Source: Oopsacas minuta (taxonomy: Eukaryota; Porifera; Hexactinellida; Lyssacinosida; Leucopsacidae). Taken from it: a stretch of 64,000 bases of DNA. Shown in pieces: positions 11,321 to 21,603 of the stretch (positions are counted from its first letter, which is position 1; each line of letters opens with the position of its first letter). Both the position numbers and the translations under genes were made by a program. The stretch lies in NCBI GenBank assembly GCA_024704765.1, contig JAKMXF010000244.1:549905-613904 (forward strand), in the 5' to 3' direction. Under the pieces are notes generated by a model that saw only the letters and a list, made by a program, of their open reading frames with translations, was not told where the DNA came from and searched no databases.

Positions 11321-11957
11321 GGGATACGGACTGTTCGCTACGGGACAGTTCAGTACGTGGACATTTCTGTTCAAATTTTTTTTTACAGGATAATGGAAAA
11401 CGATCCTCCGCATCAATTTATACTCATCGAGTCGAACAGAGGGGGTCACAAACTATCCGAAGGATGATACATTTTTGACAAACAGAAGATTTATGGTGAT
11501 ACAACTCATTGGCAATGTCAGAGAAATGGTCAGTGTAAATCAAGATTACTCACTAAGGGGTTGACAATAGCTACCGTCGGATGTCACCAACTCAACATTT
11601 GGCGTTTTATCTATGCATTGTAGCCAGAGCAAGTACTTGTAGAAGTCAAACAGGCTAAAAATTATTGCTGGAGAAAAGCCAGCGAAACGTAAAAGAATAA
11701 AGCTAATGAAGAAGGGTTTAAAAGTCTGATCTCCGGATACTTTCACAGACTACCCACGGAGTATATACCTGGAGTGGCACATAGAATTGGCCTAAAAGAG
11801 ATATGATACTAGTTCTCACTCTCATTATTACTAATCATTTTTATTTCAATATTTCTCAATTACTCATTAATCTAGCCCCAACAGTAGAGATTTACGAGTT
11901 TTACTATACATCTCAATTTTGAACCGGAATGTCCACGTACCGAACAGTCCGTATCCA
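11321..11957 (+). mobile_element. 637-bp MULE-like element with 9-bp target duplication
   Basis: The ends are GGGATACGGACTGTTCG and, inward from the right, TGGATACGGACTGTTCG. The match continues through GTACGTGGACATT; the left arm has an extra ~15 bp (a partial duplication of GGACTGTTC). The 9-bp direct repeat CATTAATAC flanks it exactly (11312-11320, 11958-11966). A 9-bp duplication and an internal FLYWCH finger are both characteristic of Mutator-like elements. It ends 114 bp upstream of the LSG1 start codon and may overlap that gene's promoter. Confidence 0.75.
11393..11585 (+). pseudogene. FLYWCH-type zinc finger fragment
   Basis: From the ATG at 11393 the plus strand reads 'ENDPPHQFILIESNRGGHKL', a TGA stop near 11464, then 'YIFDKQKIYGDTTHWQCQRN', 'GQCKSRLLTKG' and a Cys-His pair ('GCHQLN'). 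The order Trp-x-Cys, Cys, His is that of FLYWCH fingers, which bind DNA and are often found in animal MULE transposases. The internal stop and lack of a transposase core show it is a remnant. Confidence 0.7.
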
Positions 11958-12071
11958 CATTAATACATTAGCAATTCTTATGCTCACAGTATCACCTGAA
12001 ATAGTTTATCATATTTGGTTTCTTTTGTTTGTAGTATTTATCTCAAATATTTCTTTGGAAGGTAATTTTAA

Positions 12072-13943
12072 ATGCGCAATTCCAAATCTAATGCCCACTC
12101 CCATTTAGGCCGAACCTTGGTCTCGTTAAAAGATTCGCAACGGAGAAGTACTTCTAGGCATCCTCGATGCTTCAATTCTATTACCGAACAAAATTCTCTC
12201 CAAAGTTTTCTGTTAACATCACAGTTGGCTGACAGAAATTTCAAAGGAGAAAAAGAGCCGGTAGAAATGATAAGTGCTGATAGTGATTACCATAATGATC
12301 AAACCTTAAACATTGATAACATGAAAAATAGAGTGAAGGATTGTTATATCACGATTCCACGAAGGGTCTATTATGATATAAATTTAAGTATTGAGGAGTT
12401 GAGCAGAAAAGAATCATACGACTTTTTATTATGGAAAGATACTATTACTGAATTTGAGAAAAATCATAGAATTGTGATACCTTTTGAAAAAAATCTGGAA
12501 GTTTGGAAACAATTATGGAGAGTAATCGAAAAATCTGATATTCTAGTTCAAGTTATAGATGCCAGAGATCCCCTATTATTTCGTTCTTGTGACCTTGAGA
12601 ATTACGTAAAGGAGATAAATCCTAGTAAACGTAATTTCCTTTTAGTAAATAAATCAGAGCTTCTTACTAACCAACAACGCCATTTATGGAGTGTATATTT
12701 CACCTCTTTAGGAATAGACTATTCATTTTGGTCTGCAAATGAAGGCCATTTTCCAAGTTCACTAACTAACACTGATCTTGCAACTAAATCAAATTTAATG
12801 GATGAGGAATTATTAAATAAAATTAGTACTCACTCAAACTCTAATTCTTCCTTAGAACAAGAGTGTTTGGAAAATGATTCAAATGATTTGCGACTAGAAA
12901 TATGTGACACAGATCCCCTACCAATTAGAGATCAAAATTATTCCAGCGGACCAAACAGTCGGATTGATGGTTCAATAATTACAGTTACAACGTTACTAGA
13001 ATGTAAAGATGACTTGCGCTCAGTTTATACTTGTGAAAATAGAGATTTTAGTTCTAGTAATAATACACCTTCATATATGACCAAACAGTTTGGAGATTCT
13101 AATACTGTTTCGTGTGTTGATTCATCAAGAATTCTCAATTCTCAAGAAGTAATTTCATATTTGAATAAATTTAGAAAGTCAGACAATTTTATTACTACTA
13201 TTGGTATGGTTGGGTTTCCAAATGTAGGAAAGAGCTCTACAATCAATGCACTAATTGGGAAGAAAGTCTTAGCAACTTCTACTACCCCAGGGAAAACAAA
13301 ACACTTTCAAAGTCATTTTCTTGATGCGAATACCATTCTTTGTGACTGCCCTGGTTTAGTATTTCCAAATCATAAGGTTACCAATGCACAACTTATATGT
13401 TCTGGAGTCCTTCCAGTTGATCAAATGAAAGAGTATACTATGCCAATGGAAAATATTTGCAAACTCGTCCCTAAAATAATCCTAGAACATCATTACAACC
13501 TAACACTTGAGTCAGAGCCATCTATGCCTAATTTGTGTAGTGTAGAGAGCCTTTTGACCTGTTTTGCAGAGAGTAGAAATTACGTTTTATCGCATGGACA
13601 TCCAGATTTTCATAAAGCAGCAAAATCTATTTTAAAAGATTTTATACGAGGAAACATTCGTTTCGCTATTGGACCACCGAGTATACCTCTACATCAATTT
13701 AATGAAGAATTAATCTATTCTGCAATTCAAAGCCAAAGTCATCAAGTTGCTACAATAAATAGATATTCAGACAATTATGCCGACACCCTTAATATTGATA
13801 AAGAATTCTTTACAGGTTCGGTAAATCTCGAATCTACCAATAAATTCAAAGAATCTACTCAGAACGTACTAGTTATGTCTACTAATAAACGAACGTATTC
13901 AAAAAAGCATTACAATCATATGAAAAAACGCTATCCAAATTAA
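12072..13943 (+). CDS. LSG1: Large-subunit GTPase 1 homolog (60S ribosome export)
   Basis: A 623-residue protein in one uninterrupted exon. The GTPase motifs are circularly permuted, as in the YlqF/YRG family: G4 'LLVNKSELL' (about residue 190) precedes G1 'GFPNVGKSSTINALIG' (about 380), the G2-like 'TTPGKTKHFQ' and G3 'LCDCPGL' (about 425). The N-terminal 'SITEQNSLQSFLLTSQLA' and 'PFEKNLEVWKQLWRVIEKSD' are typical of Lsg1 and separate it from Nog2 or mitochondrial MTG1. A polar stretch of about 150 residues lies between G4 and G1, as in other Lsg1 proteins. The family (known) is cytoplasmic and releases Nmd3 from nascent 60S subunits. Length is near the low end for the family. The basic C-terminus ends 'MKKRYPN'. 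It appears intact. Confidence 0.95.
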   Translation: MRNSKSNAHSHLGRTLVSLKDSQRRSTSRHPRCFNSITEQNSLQSFLLTSQLADRNFKGEKEPVEMISADSDYHNDQTLNIDNMKNRVKDCYITIPRRVYYDINLSIEELSRKESYDFLLWKDTITEFEKNHRIVIPFEKNLEVWKQLWRVIEKSDILVQVIDARDPLLFRSCDLENYVKEINPSKRNFLLVNKSELLTNQQRHLWSVYFTSLGIDYSFWSANEGHFPSSLTNTDLATKSNLMDEELLNKISTHSNSNSSLEQECLENDSNDLRLEICDTDPLPIRDQNYSSGPNSRIDGSIITVTTLLECKDDLRSVYTCENRDFSSSNNTPSYMTKQFGDSNTVSCVDSSRILNSQEVISYLNKFRKSDNFITTIGMVGFPNVGKSSTINALIGKKVLATSTTPGKTKHFQSHFLDANTILCDCPGLVFPNHKVTNAQLICSGVLPVDQMKEYTMPMENICKLVPKIILEHHYNLTLESEPSMPNLCSVESLLTCFAESRNYVLSHGHPDFHKAAKSILKDFIRGNIRFAIGPPSIPLHQFNEELIYSAIQSQSHQVATINRYSDNYADTLNIDKEFFTGSVNLESTNKFKESTQNVLVMSTNKRTYSKKHYNHMKKRYPN

Positions 13944-14032
13944 TTAATTCACCTTATTTCTCCTAATTGTTATTGTGAATTGTATTTCTGTATACTGTAT
14001 ATAGATCTTCCTAGTGAGCTATATAGAGTAAT

Positions 14033-14038
14033 AATAAA
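14033..14038 (+). terminator. Probable LSG1 polyadenylation signal
   Basis: AATAAA lies 90 bp after the LSG1 stop codon, the first canonical hexamer downstream, followed by a T-rich stretch. Confidence 0.6.
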
Positions 14039-14212
14039 TGAATTTTAAATTTTCTTCTCGCGTTCAACAATTGAGTCTATGGGCCCTATTCCCATAAATC
14101 ATTATTAGACATTTTAGTCGAATTAGCATAGAATATCTTTTTTATCCACTTCCAAAAAATAGGTTTGTCATAGCCTTCCATCATATTTACCAGGATAGAG
14201 TAGTGTACGGTA

Positions 14213-15880
14213 TATATAAGAGGAATTCCATGTCAAGTCATCCAGTCAATTCACCACATCAATTGATTTGCCTAAACGCTCGTGAGCCAAAAGCCTCAGC
14301 CCAACAATTAGCTATCTGCTAATTTTATATTATTTCTTCAAATGTTTATGGAGTTATGATGTTACACATTCACAAGTTTCTATTTTTTGGAAATATTTGA
14401 ATTCAAGCCATTTGGATAATATCTTACAAACTGTTAGCTCATATCCAATTGAAATGAAATTCTCCATAAGGATAGATTAGGGCATGTAGAAATTGGCTGT
14501 CGCCGCAAAAATGAATTTTCATTATATTTGTTACATATAATTGGAACTGAAACTAAGATGTGAAGTGAAACCGCTATGGCATAGCTTTCGAGGAAAGTTT
14601 GGGAACCTAATTTTTAATTTGTTTTTACTTTGGTACTTGTGTTGTACTGATAATTTGATTTGGTTACATTGAATATCCTTCAAGTACCTTAAATTTCCTT
14701 TGTGAAGCTCTTTTCTACAATTTTTAGAAAATTTCCAAATTTCCCAAATGTTAGAGATTTCTTGCCTATTTGGTGATTATTTAACTCCAGAAAAAGGTAA
14801 ATTTATTCGATACAGATGAGGGAGCAATTTTAAGATATACAGTAGAACCTCGTTAATACGTCACAAGGGACCGCCGAGATTTGTACTCCTAATCCGGAGT
14901 ACGTATTAACCGGAGTAAAAACACATGAATTTCCATTGTCGGAACTAAAATTGTGTAAAATTGTGTTCATCTTAACCGGAAATTGTATTAACGCGGTTTC
15001 ACTGTAATAACTTGTTGTAAAATCGGGGCTAAATTGAAAATTAGTTATCCCAAATTCTTCAAAGGTGGGTGGACGTGACCCATCCATCCCCTCGGAATTT
15101 ACGCCCATTGCCATGCCTATGTGTATAAATTGCTATGGTATAGATTATTCTGGTTTTATAGTCTCTTCGTAATAGTCCAGCATTTGCTACCGCAATGATG
15201 CTACATTGATGATATCAATTTGGTATTTCATACTATTAGAATATTTGAATGATTTTTATTGTAATCAGTATAGGATAAATTTATTATTTCTGTAGTTAAA
15301 TAGTGACAAAAAAGGTAAGGGATTTCGAACATTTGGGAAAATTTCTACAAATTGTCAAAGGAAATTTAAGTAACTTGAAGGGTATTGAATGTAAACAAAT
15401 CAAATTGTCAGTATAATGTAACAACACGAGTAACAAAGTAAGAACACATCAAAAATCAGGTTCCCAAAATTTACCTGAATGCTCTGACAAATTTCCGGTC
15501 TCACTTCACTTCTTAGTTTCAGTTCCAATTATGTGCAAAAAAATGAAATATAATTGCATTTTTGAGGCGACAGCAAAATTCTACATGCTCTAATCTATCC
15601 TCATGGGGAATTTCATCTCGATCGGACATGAGCTAACAGTTTGTAAGATATTATCCAAATGGCTTGAATTTAAATATTTCCAAAAAAAGTTGTTATTGAA
15701 ACTTTTGAATTTCTAACGTCATAATTCCATGAACATTACGAAATAATATACAATTAACACATATCGAATGGTTGGGATGGCCTGCTGGGGGATTCGACTC
15801 ACCAATTTTTAGGCAAAACGGTTGATGTTGATGAAATGGCTGAATGACTTGATATCGAATTCGCCTATATTTGTACAGTG
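14213..15880. repeat. Foldback (long inverted repeat) element 1
   Basis: The left arm (about 14213-14800) is the inverted copy of about 15270-15878. Examples are TCAAGTCAT near 14235 against 15850, and TTGGATAATATCTTACAAAC near 14411 against its complement near 15645. The arms are roughly 590 bp with frequent small differences. The 470-bp centre is not symmetric and carries the pogo-type MITE at 14840-15004. No protein is encoded. Confidence 0.75.
14840..15004. mobile_element. 165-bp pogo/Tigger-type MITE
   Basis: The ends are CAGTAGAACCTCGTTAATAC and, inward from the right, CAGTGAAACCGCGTTAATAC, flanked by TA on each side (14838-14839, 15005-15006). The CAGT(A/G)GAACC(T)CG terminus is characteristic of pogo/Tigger elements. 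It lies in the loop of foldback element 1. Confidence 0.85.
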
Positions 15881-16280
15881 GGACCACCATAATCAATCCG
15901 ACACTCAATGGGAGACAATAATATTGTCCGTAGATCGAGTAACCTGCGTATCCGACTTTTGTCGAAAACGAGCAAACGTTATGGTTGTGTAATATTATAC
16001 TGGCAGTATATTAGATTCTACGATTAAACTATGATGTCGGATTAAGGAGGTAACATAGCCTCCATTATCCGACATGTTCTGAAAACGACAAAAAATGTCG
16101 GATTATACAGGTCGAATTTACAGTAATCGATTATCGTTAAATTGTCGGATTCCGGAATAGCGAGTTCCGGATTATAGAAATTGTTTTCTACAAAATCTAT
16201 CCGTGAGTAATGTCGGTTTAGGTCTTGAGGGAAATTCCGGGTTACACAGGTATCGGAAAAACGGAGGCTCCACCCTATAC
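15879..16280. mobile_element. Degenerate pogo-like element
   Basis: It starts after a TA with CAGTGGGACCACCATAATC and ends ...GGAGGCTCCACCCTA before TA. The interior repeats GTCGGATTA-type words several times. The right end is part of the left arm of foldback element 2. A related end, CGGTGGAACCTCCGTAATCC, follows TA at about 20574. Termini are diverged and no gene is present. Confidence 0.5.
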
Positions 16281-17178
16281 AGAATGGTTTTCATATCGCA
16301 CAAACAGTACATGTATGCCAAGTTGATGTATTACAAATATATAGAATATCATGTCTCCAAACTAAGGGTAAAATCTTTTCTAAGTGTGTGGCAATTCCTT
16401 TTCTAAGAAAGCAATATTTAGAGAAACGGCCTAATCTTAGATGAGATGTAGAACGTTAAATATCATATATTTGATTCCTAGATAATGTACAAAATGGTGG
16501 AAAGAGGCTTTTGTGAAACATATTAAAAATTTGTCATAATAAAGTTGGATGGTTTTTAGTTACAATAGTGACCATGGATGGTAAGAATGTGTCAATATCC
16601 ATTTAGAAGTCGAAATCGTCAATGATATAACAAAATTCACTATTGCCGATTTATGGTATATCCCCAATTTCCCATGCCTTTGTAATATATTATTGCATAG
16701 TTATCAAAAGTCATATATATATGGTAATATTTAGGATTGCATCATTATCTTAAGAGATATTATATCAACATGTACTATAAGTGAATGGGAAATCGGGTAT
16801 ATATTATAAATCGGAAATAGTGAGTTTTGTTATATCATTGAGGGTTTTCGACTTATGAATAATGAATATTGGCAAATTATTACCATCCATGCTCACAAAT
16901 GTAACTCAAAAACCTGCCAACTTTATCATGATAAATTTTTAATATGTTTTACAAAAGCATCTTTCCATTATTTCGTACATTATATTTGGAATCAATATGT
17001 GATATTTAACGTTCTACAACTCATCTAAGATTAGGCCATTTTCTCTAAATATTGCTTCCGAGCAAAAGAAATTGGCACATTTTGAAATTTTTTTCCCCTT
17101 TTAGTTTAGAGACATTATTTTCTAGATATCTGTAATACATTTACTTGGGCATAAAGGCACTGTTTGTGCGATATAACA

Positions 17179-17190
17179 CACAGTGGCTTA
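17179..17190 (+). repeat. 5' terminal inverted repeat, RSS-like heptamer
   Basis: CACAGTGGCTTA, identical to the inverted 3' end at 20545-20556. The first seven bases equal the consensus recombination-signal heptamer. No clear A-rich nonamer follows in this copy. Confidence 0.85.
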
Positions 17191-17895
17191 GTAATAGAGA
17201 TTTAAGAAATTTTTTATAGTAATGCTTTCATTCCTTTTATGGTTTCTTTGTGTTTCTAAACATTCAAGTAGCATCCATTCCAATTTTCGAATCATTTGGT
17301 AGCCTATTAGTTCTGTAAATTTGAATCGAAACTTTGTGGTTTTTGATGCTGAAATTATCGTTTCGGAGAATTCAAAATATAAAAGATTTTCACAAAGATT
17401 CTGATTCTTTATAGAATATATTAGCGATCTATTGTTTCATCTATTCTAGACAATTTTGGATGTTGATTTCTAATTTTGTATCAGATATATTCTAAACTGT
17501 GTACTTTTCATGTGAAGGGTTGTTGTACTCAGGGTAAAAAATGAACCCCATTTTTCCATCGATAAAATTTTGAAAGTGTCTGAAAAAAAAAAGTCAAGGA
17601 ACGTCAAAGCGAAAATAATACCAGTTGTTGTTTACAATTTATGCTATGTTATATGAAGATGAGAGGCCCCGAAACAATGCGCAACTTTGATTTTTTGGTC
17701 ACATTCCATTGTCTGTAATCGTTGCTATGGAAATTCCTAAAGTGATATCTGTAACTATGTAATTGAATACCCGTCTAATCCTAATTCTTCTTGGAAATTA
17801 CTGCACAAAATTAAACATATGACGTGTATATATACGTGTACTTATGTTTTCAATCATACACCTTTATTTTCTCATAGATAGTTTATCCGTGATCA

Positions 17896-20068
17896 ATGGC
17901 CGAACCAATTACTCCGATGACTTCCCCCGAATCCCGTCTCGATTTAGCGAGAATCCTGAAAGCAAATGGCAATTGCGTCCAAACAACTCTCTGTTATCTT
18001 AGCGATCTCCATGGATTAGACGATGCCAAGCAGGCTAAACTTGAATTGATTCTACGTAGAATACGAGATATGATTAGAACTTCAAAAAAATCACTTGAAT
18101 CTTTGCATGGAGATTGGTGGCATTCTGAAATTTGCTCAGAATTATTTATAGCTTCACAAGCCCCCCAAAAAACTAAGTCGGTGCGCCAAAAGAAAGAACT
18201 TATCAATCTTTCATTGCAACATCAGCGTTCTCGCATCTCTAGTGTCCTTGAGTCTATCAGGTCCATCTCGGTAATCGAAAAAACTTCTGAAATTACAATT
18301 GCAGCTCTTGCTTTGCAATTGTTGTGCAATGAAGAAGACAATCGAGAAGTTGCAAGGGTATCTAAATCAATTGTGCAGGGAAAATTCTCTGGTCAATTCG
18401 GGCGTGCATCTAAAAGCAAAGAATTGGATGTGGACAAGGCAATATTTCTTTTGGATCTACTAGAGATTGGCAAGAGGAAGTATACTCTACTACGACAACT
18501 TTTGTTATCTAATGAAATTCACTTTCCTACATATCAGAGGGTGGCCGATCATAGAAATAATTTAGTACTACGAAGTATGATTCAACTATACCCGAATCCT
18601 ACAGCCCCAGTTGGTGTGTGTGTGTGCCATACGCTCAATTTGTCTACCATACATTTTGTAGAATTATGTCCACTCTACCGTCCCCTTCAAATGAGGATTT
18701 TCCTCTTCGATTTCAGATTGCTGATGGCTTAGATGGATCTGGAAAGCATACCATATATAATCAACCAAATACGAATACGTCTACCAAATCGTTCATCCTA
18801 TTTTGCTTCAAAGCAATACACATTGTCAATTCTAGTGGAAAGGAACTTTGGAAAACAACTGCCCGAATTCTCTATTCTCCCAACGTCCAATTTTCCTTCT
18901 TGCTGCCACAGAAAATCATGACAATATTCACCAATTTATGAAAGATATCATCAATCCCGAAACTGATCAAATGAAGGACCAAGGTTTCTATTTTGCTGAT
19001 GATAAACATATATTTGTCGATGTTGTCCGATCAATGCTTGATGGTAAAATGGCAAGTATTCTCTCAGGAGCAGGAGATGCGAGTTGCCAACTATGTACTG
19101 CAACGCAGAAAGAACTAAAAGATCGTGATTTAATTTTGCAAGGCTATCCCATCAATAGAAACATTTCAGACGCAATTCAATTATTTGGAGAACTGGAAGA
19201 GATTGATGCTTTCTTTTCATTACCAACAAATCAAAGATTTAACCTAACTCACCAACCATTATCAACAATAGATATTCTACCTGCTTCTCCCTTACATTCC
19301 TATACGTGCATTTTTAGATGGTTCAATTTACTTGTGTACCACCTGAATTGTAACACGCTCACATGGTCACCATCATCAAAAGAAATTAAAGACTCCATGA
19401 TGGTTGTGCGAACCATAGTTCAAGAAGTAACAGGTCTAAGAATTGGCCAACCAGACCCCAAAGGAGGTACTACTTCCACTGGTGGTGTGGCTCGAAGAGC
19501 TTTTTCAAATGACTCCAAGTTTATTGAATGCACAATGTCTTTGGTTAAGATTGATTATAGGGACTCACTTTGTAAATTGCACACACAATTATCTGTCATT
19601 CGGAGAATCATAAATTCAGACAGAAAAATCAATACAGAAAAATTGGGTAACCTTTGTACAGACACCTATCTCCTTATTCTTCAATCCTTTCCCTGGGTGA
19701 ACATTACACCGACTTTACATAAATTACTAGCCCATTCTGAAGAAATACTGAGAGAGATGAACTTTGGGTATGGATTGAAATGCTTTAGCGAAGAAGGATC
19801 CGAAGCCTGCAACAAATTAATCAGGAAATATAGGGAACATCTAGCAAGGAAAACTTCCTTCGAGGATAATGTCATTGATATATTTGTCAGACTCTCATCT
19901 GAAAGCGATCCTGTGTCAATGAAATATCGATCGGCAGTGGTGTGCGAAAAGTGCGGAGAACACGGTCATACCCGAAGAGCTAAGTGCTGTAGAGACAATG
20001 CAACAGATTTATTAGAATCATCTATTGATAATATCGTCAAGGGCCTTATTATTGATACGATATTGTAA
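17896..20068 (+). pseudogene. Transib/RAG1-core-like DDE transposase, copy 1, two frameshifts
   Basis: About 720 residues once frames are followed. The N-terminal third is helical, with 'DKAIFLLDLLEIGKRKYTLL' and 'YPNPTAPVGV', matching the Transib region ahead of the catalytic core. Then come 'FQIADGLDGSGKH' (first DDE Asp, near 18725), the RAG1-like zinc pair 'CQLCTAT' (near 19087), 'TTSTGGVARRAFS', the His pair in 'LHKLLAHSEEILRE' and the final Glu motif 'FSEEGSEACNKLIRKYREH' (near 19790). It ends with 'VCEKCGEHGHTRRAKCC', a CxxCxxxGH zinc knuckle. Frame breaks: two extra bases in a (GT)n run near 18620, and one missing base near 18855. The ATG at 17896 follows a TATATATA at about 17829. 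The transposase joins, cuts and inserts DNA at CACAGTG ends (known for the family). Confidence 0.88.
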
Positions 20069-20544
20069 CAACGTAGTTTGCTGAATGTTAGTGAATAAAT
20101 AATACAATAAAACATCCCTTAATATAAGTGCTTATTGTTTTTATCCAGAAATTGTTAGAATTGATATATATATTAGCAAAAAAGATATGAATAGATTCTA
20201 AAAACGCATTTGGAAGTATGAAGTACAAAAGCAAAATTGTGTATGACGTCATTTTATAAAAATTATGAATAATTTTGTATTTCTAACAGTTGTAATTGCT
20301 TCCATGGATATGATATACTATACCCAAATAATACAATTTATAGGGCTAACATTGCTATACAATCAGATATTAAAGAAAAACAAAATTCAGCATAAAGCTA
20401 TGACGTCAGAACATGATATATAGAAACCTTATAAAAATTTTGAATGCACCAAATGATTCCTAGCATATGATAACCTATATGCTGGTAATACATTATATAT
20501 GTCTATTTCAAATGAAAATAGCCATTCTTTACTAACTCCCATTT

Positions 20545-20556
20545 TAAGCCACTGTG
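20545..20556 (-). repeat. 3' terminal inverted repeat, RSS-like heptamer
   Basis: TAAGCCACTGTG, the inverted copy of the 5' end. It is preceded by ACTAACTCCCATTTTAA, which is conserved at the 3' end of copy 2 (37153-37172). Confidence 0.85.
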
Positions 20557-20644
20557 TAACAACCATTCTGTATACGGTGGAACCTCCGTAATCCAATACC
20601 TTTGTAATCCGGAATTTCCCTAAACGGACATTATTTCTGTGCAA

Positions 20645-21603
20645 TATTAAACGTTCTACAGCTCTTCAAAGATTGGGAGCTATGTCCCTTGTTTTTGAAT
20701 AAGTATGAAACAGCTACATTTGTCAGTGGTTTTGGGCCGCTACGCGACGGGATATACTAGGCACCGCGTCGCTCAAGGTTAATTTTTGTAAATCCCGGGT
20801 TCCGTGCTCGCTAAATTATGACTCTACCAGATACATACTTGTCAGACGTTCTGAACATTTTTCAAAAGTTTTTCTATAATTAATACAAACATTCATATGT
20901 AAGTTCAATTTTTTGGTAGTATGCCACATACCTGTCAAGTACAAACCTATTTGTGTCATATTCTTGTAAGTAGCTTTCATTTCTCCTTTGCATTGGCCAG
21001 AAGCCTGTACACCAAAGTTCTTTTCTCACTTCATGCGCTCGCGTTCTGAGAATCAATGTACGCGTGAATATATACATAAACTAAGTTGTGCCTCAAGTAC
21101 TAGGTCATGCCATCTTTAATATTTAAATAGTCAATACTATCATTTTTATCAATTCGTATGTAAATATGGTTACGTAATCAAAATGATTATTTAGTGTTCC
21201 AATTGAATTTTGAACCCCAAAGTGATTAATGTAACGAGATGACATTTCTAAAACTTAAGTGACACCAGTGACCTCTAGTTTTGTTAATCCACTTCTGAGC
21301 CTCAATATTGTGTAAAATATGCCGATGGCCCGCATTAAACTTAAGCCGGGGCCCTGTCTGGCTCTAGACGGCCCTGTACCCGTTAGTCGAATTTCAACTA
21401 TAAATTTTGTGTAATGGTTGAGCAGTGGCAAATAATAGGCTGAGTAGATGGCAATGAGTACGATCTGTGTTTAGCTGAATCAGCTAATTGTAGTATGCCT
21501 TTTCAATTACGCCAGCTCTTTGTCACCATTCTCATATATAATTGTGCACATAATTTCCTTCCTAACTTAGATTGTGACCAGTATATCTTGAATAAAGCGT
21601 TGA
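20645..21603. other. Gene-free stretch
   Basis: No supported gene. It starts with AAACGTTCTACAGCTCTTCAA (20649-20669), related to a word inside foldback element 2 (about 17009), so foldback-derived sequence may continue for a short way. The rest is AT-rich and unremarkable. Confidence 0.5.

Larger units (their letters stand above)
17179..20556 (+). mobile_element. Transib/RAG1-like DNA transposon, copy 1 (complete ends, dead gene)
   Basis: The 3378-bp element begins and ends with the inverted sequence CACAGTGGCTTA; its first seven bases are the consensus V(D)J heptamer. A perfect 5-bp duplication, TAACA, flanks it (17174-17178, 20557-20561). Five-base, GC-containing duplications and CAC-starting ends are known hallmarks of Transib and RAG transposons. 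The single plus-strand gene (17896-20068) encodes a RAG1-core-like transposase. The ~700 bp upstream and ~490 bp downstream are non-coding and partly conserved with copy 2 at 34015-37179. It lies inside foldback element 2. Confidence 0.9.
16203..20644. repeat. Foldback element 2, split by the Transib/RAG1-like insertion
   Basis: The sequence is symmetric about 16740. AAGTCGAAATCGTCAATGAT near 16608 faces its complement near 16855; AGAAAGCAATATTTAGAG near 16405 faces 17057; TTTTCATATCGCACAAACAG near 16290 faces 17172. The right arm then stops at TATAACA, is interrupted by the 3.4-kb transposon 17179-20556, and resumes at AACCATTCTGTATACGGTGG (20561-20580). Removing the transposon and one TAACA gives two arms of about 530 bp. 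Both arms include a pogo-like end. Confidence 0.85.

Noticed and set aside
11546-11746. 66-codon open frame on the minus strand
   Set aside because: It is antisense to the FLYWCH relic within the MULE-like element and has no motif of its own.
16203-16406. Open frame on the plus strand, similar in translation to one at 20429-20644 on the minus strand
   Set aside because: The similarity arises because the two are opposite arms of foldback element 2, not because they encode protein.
20069-21603. Possible RAG2-like (kelch) partner gene downstream of Transib copy 1
   Set aside because: No kelch repeats or long frame on either strand; the element ends at 20556, only 490 bp after the transposase stop. 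Nor is there room in copy 2.
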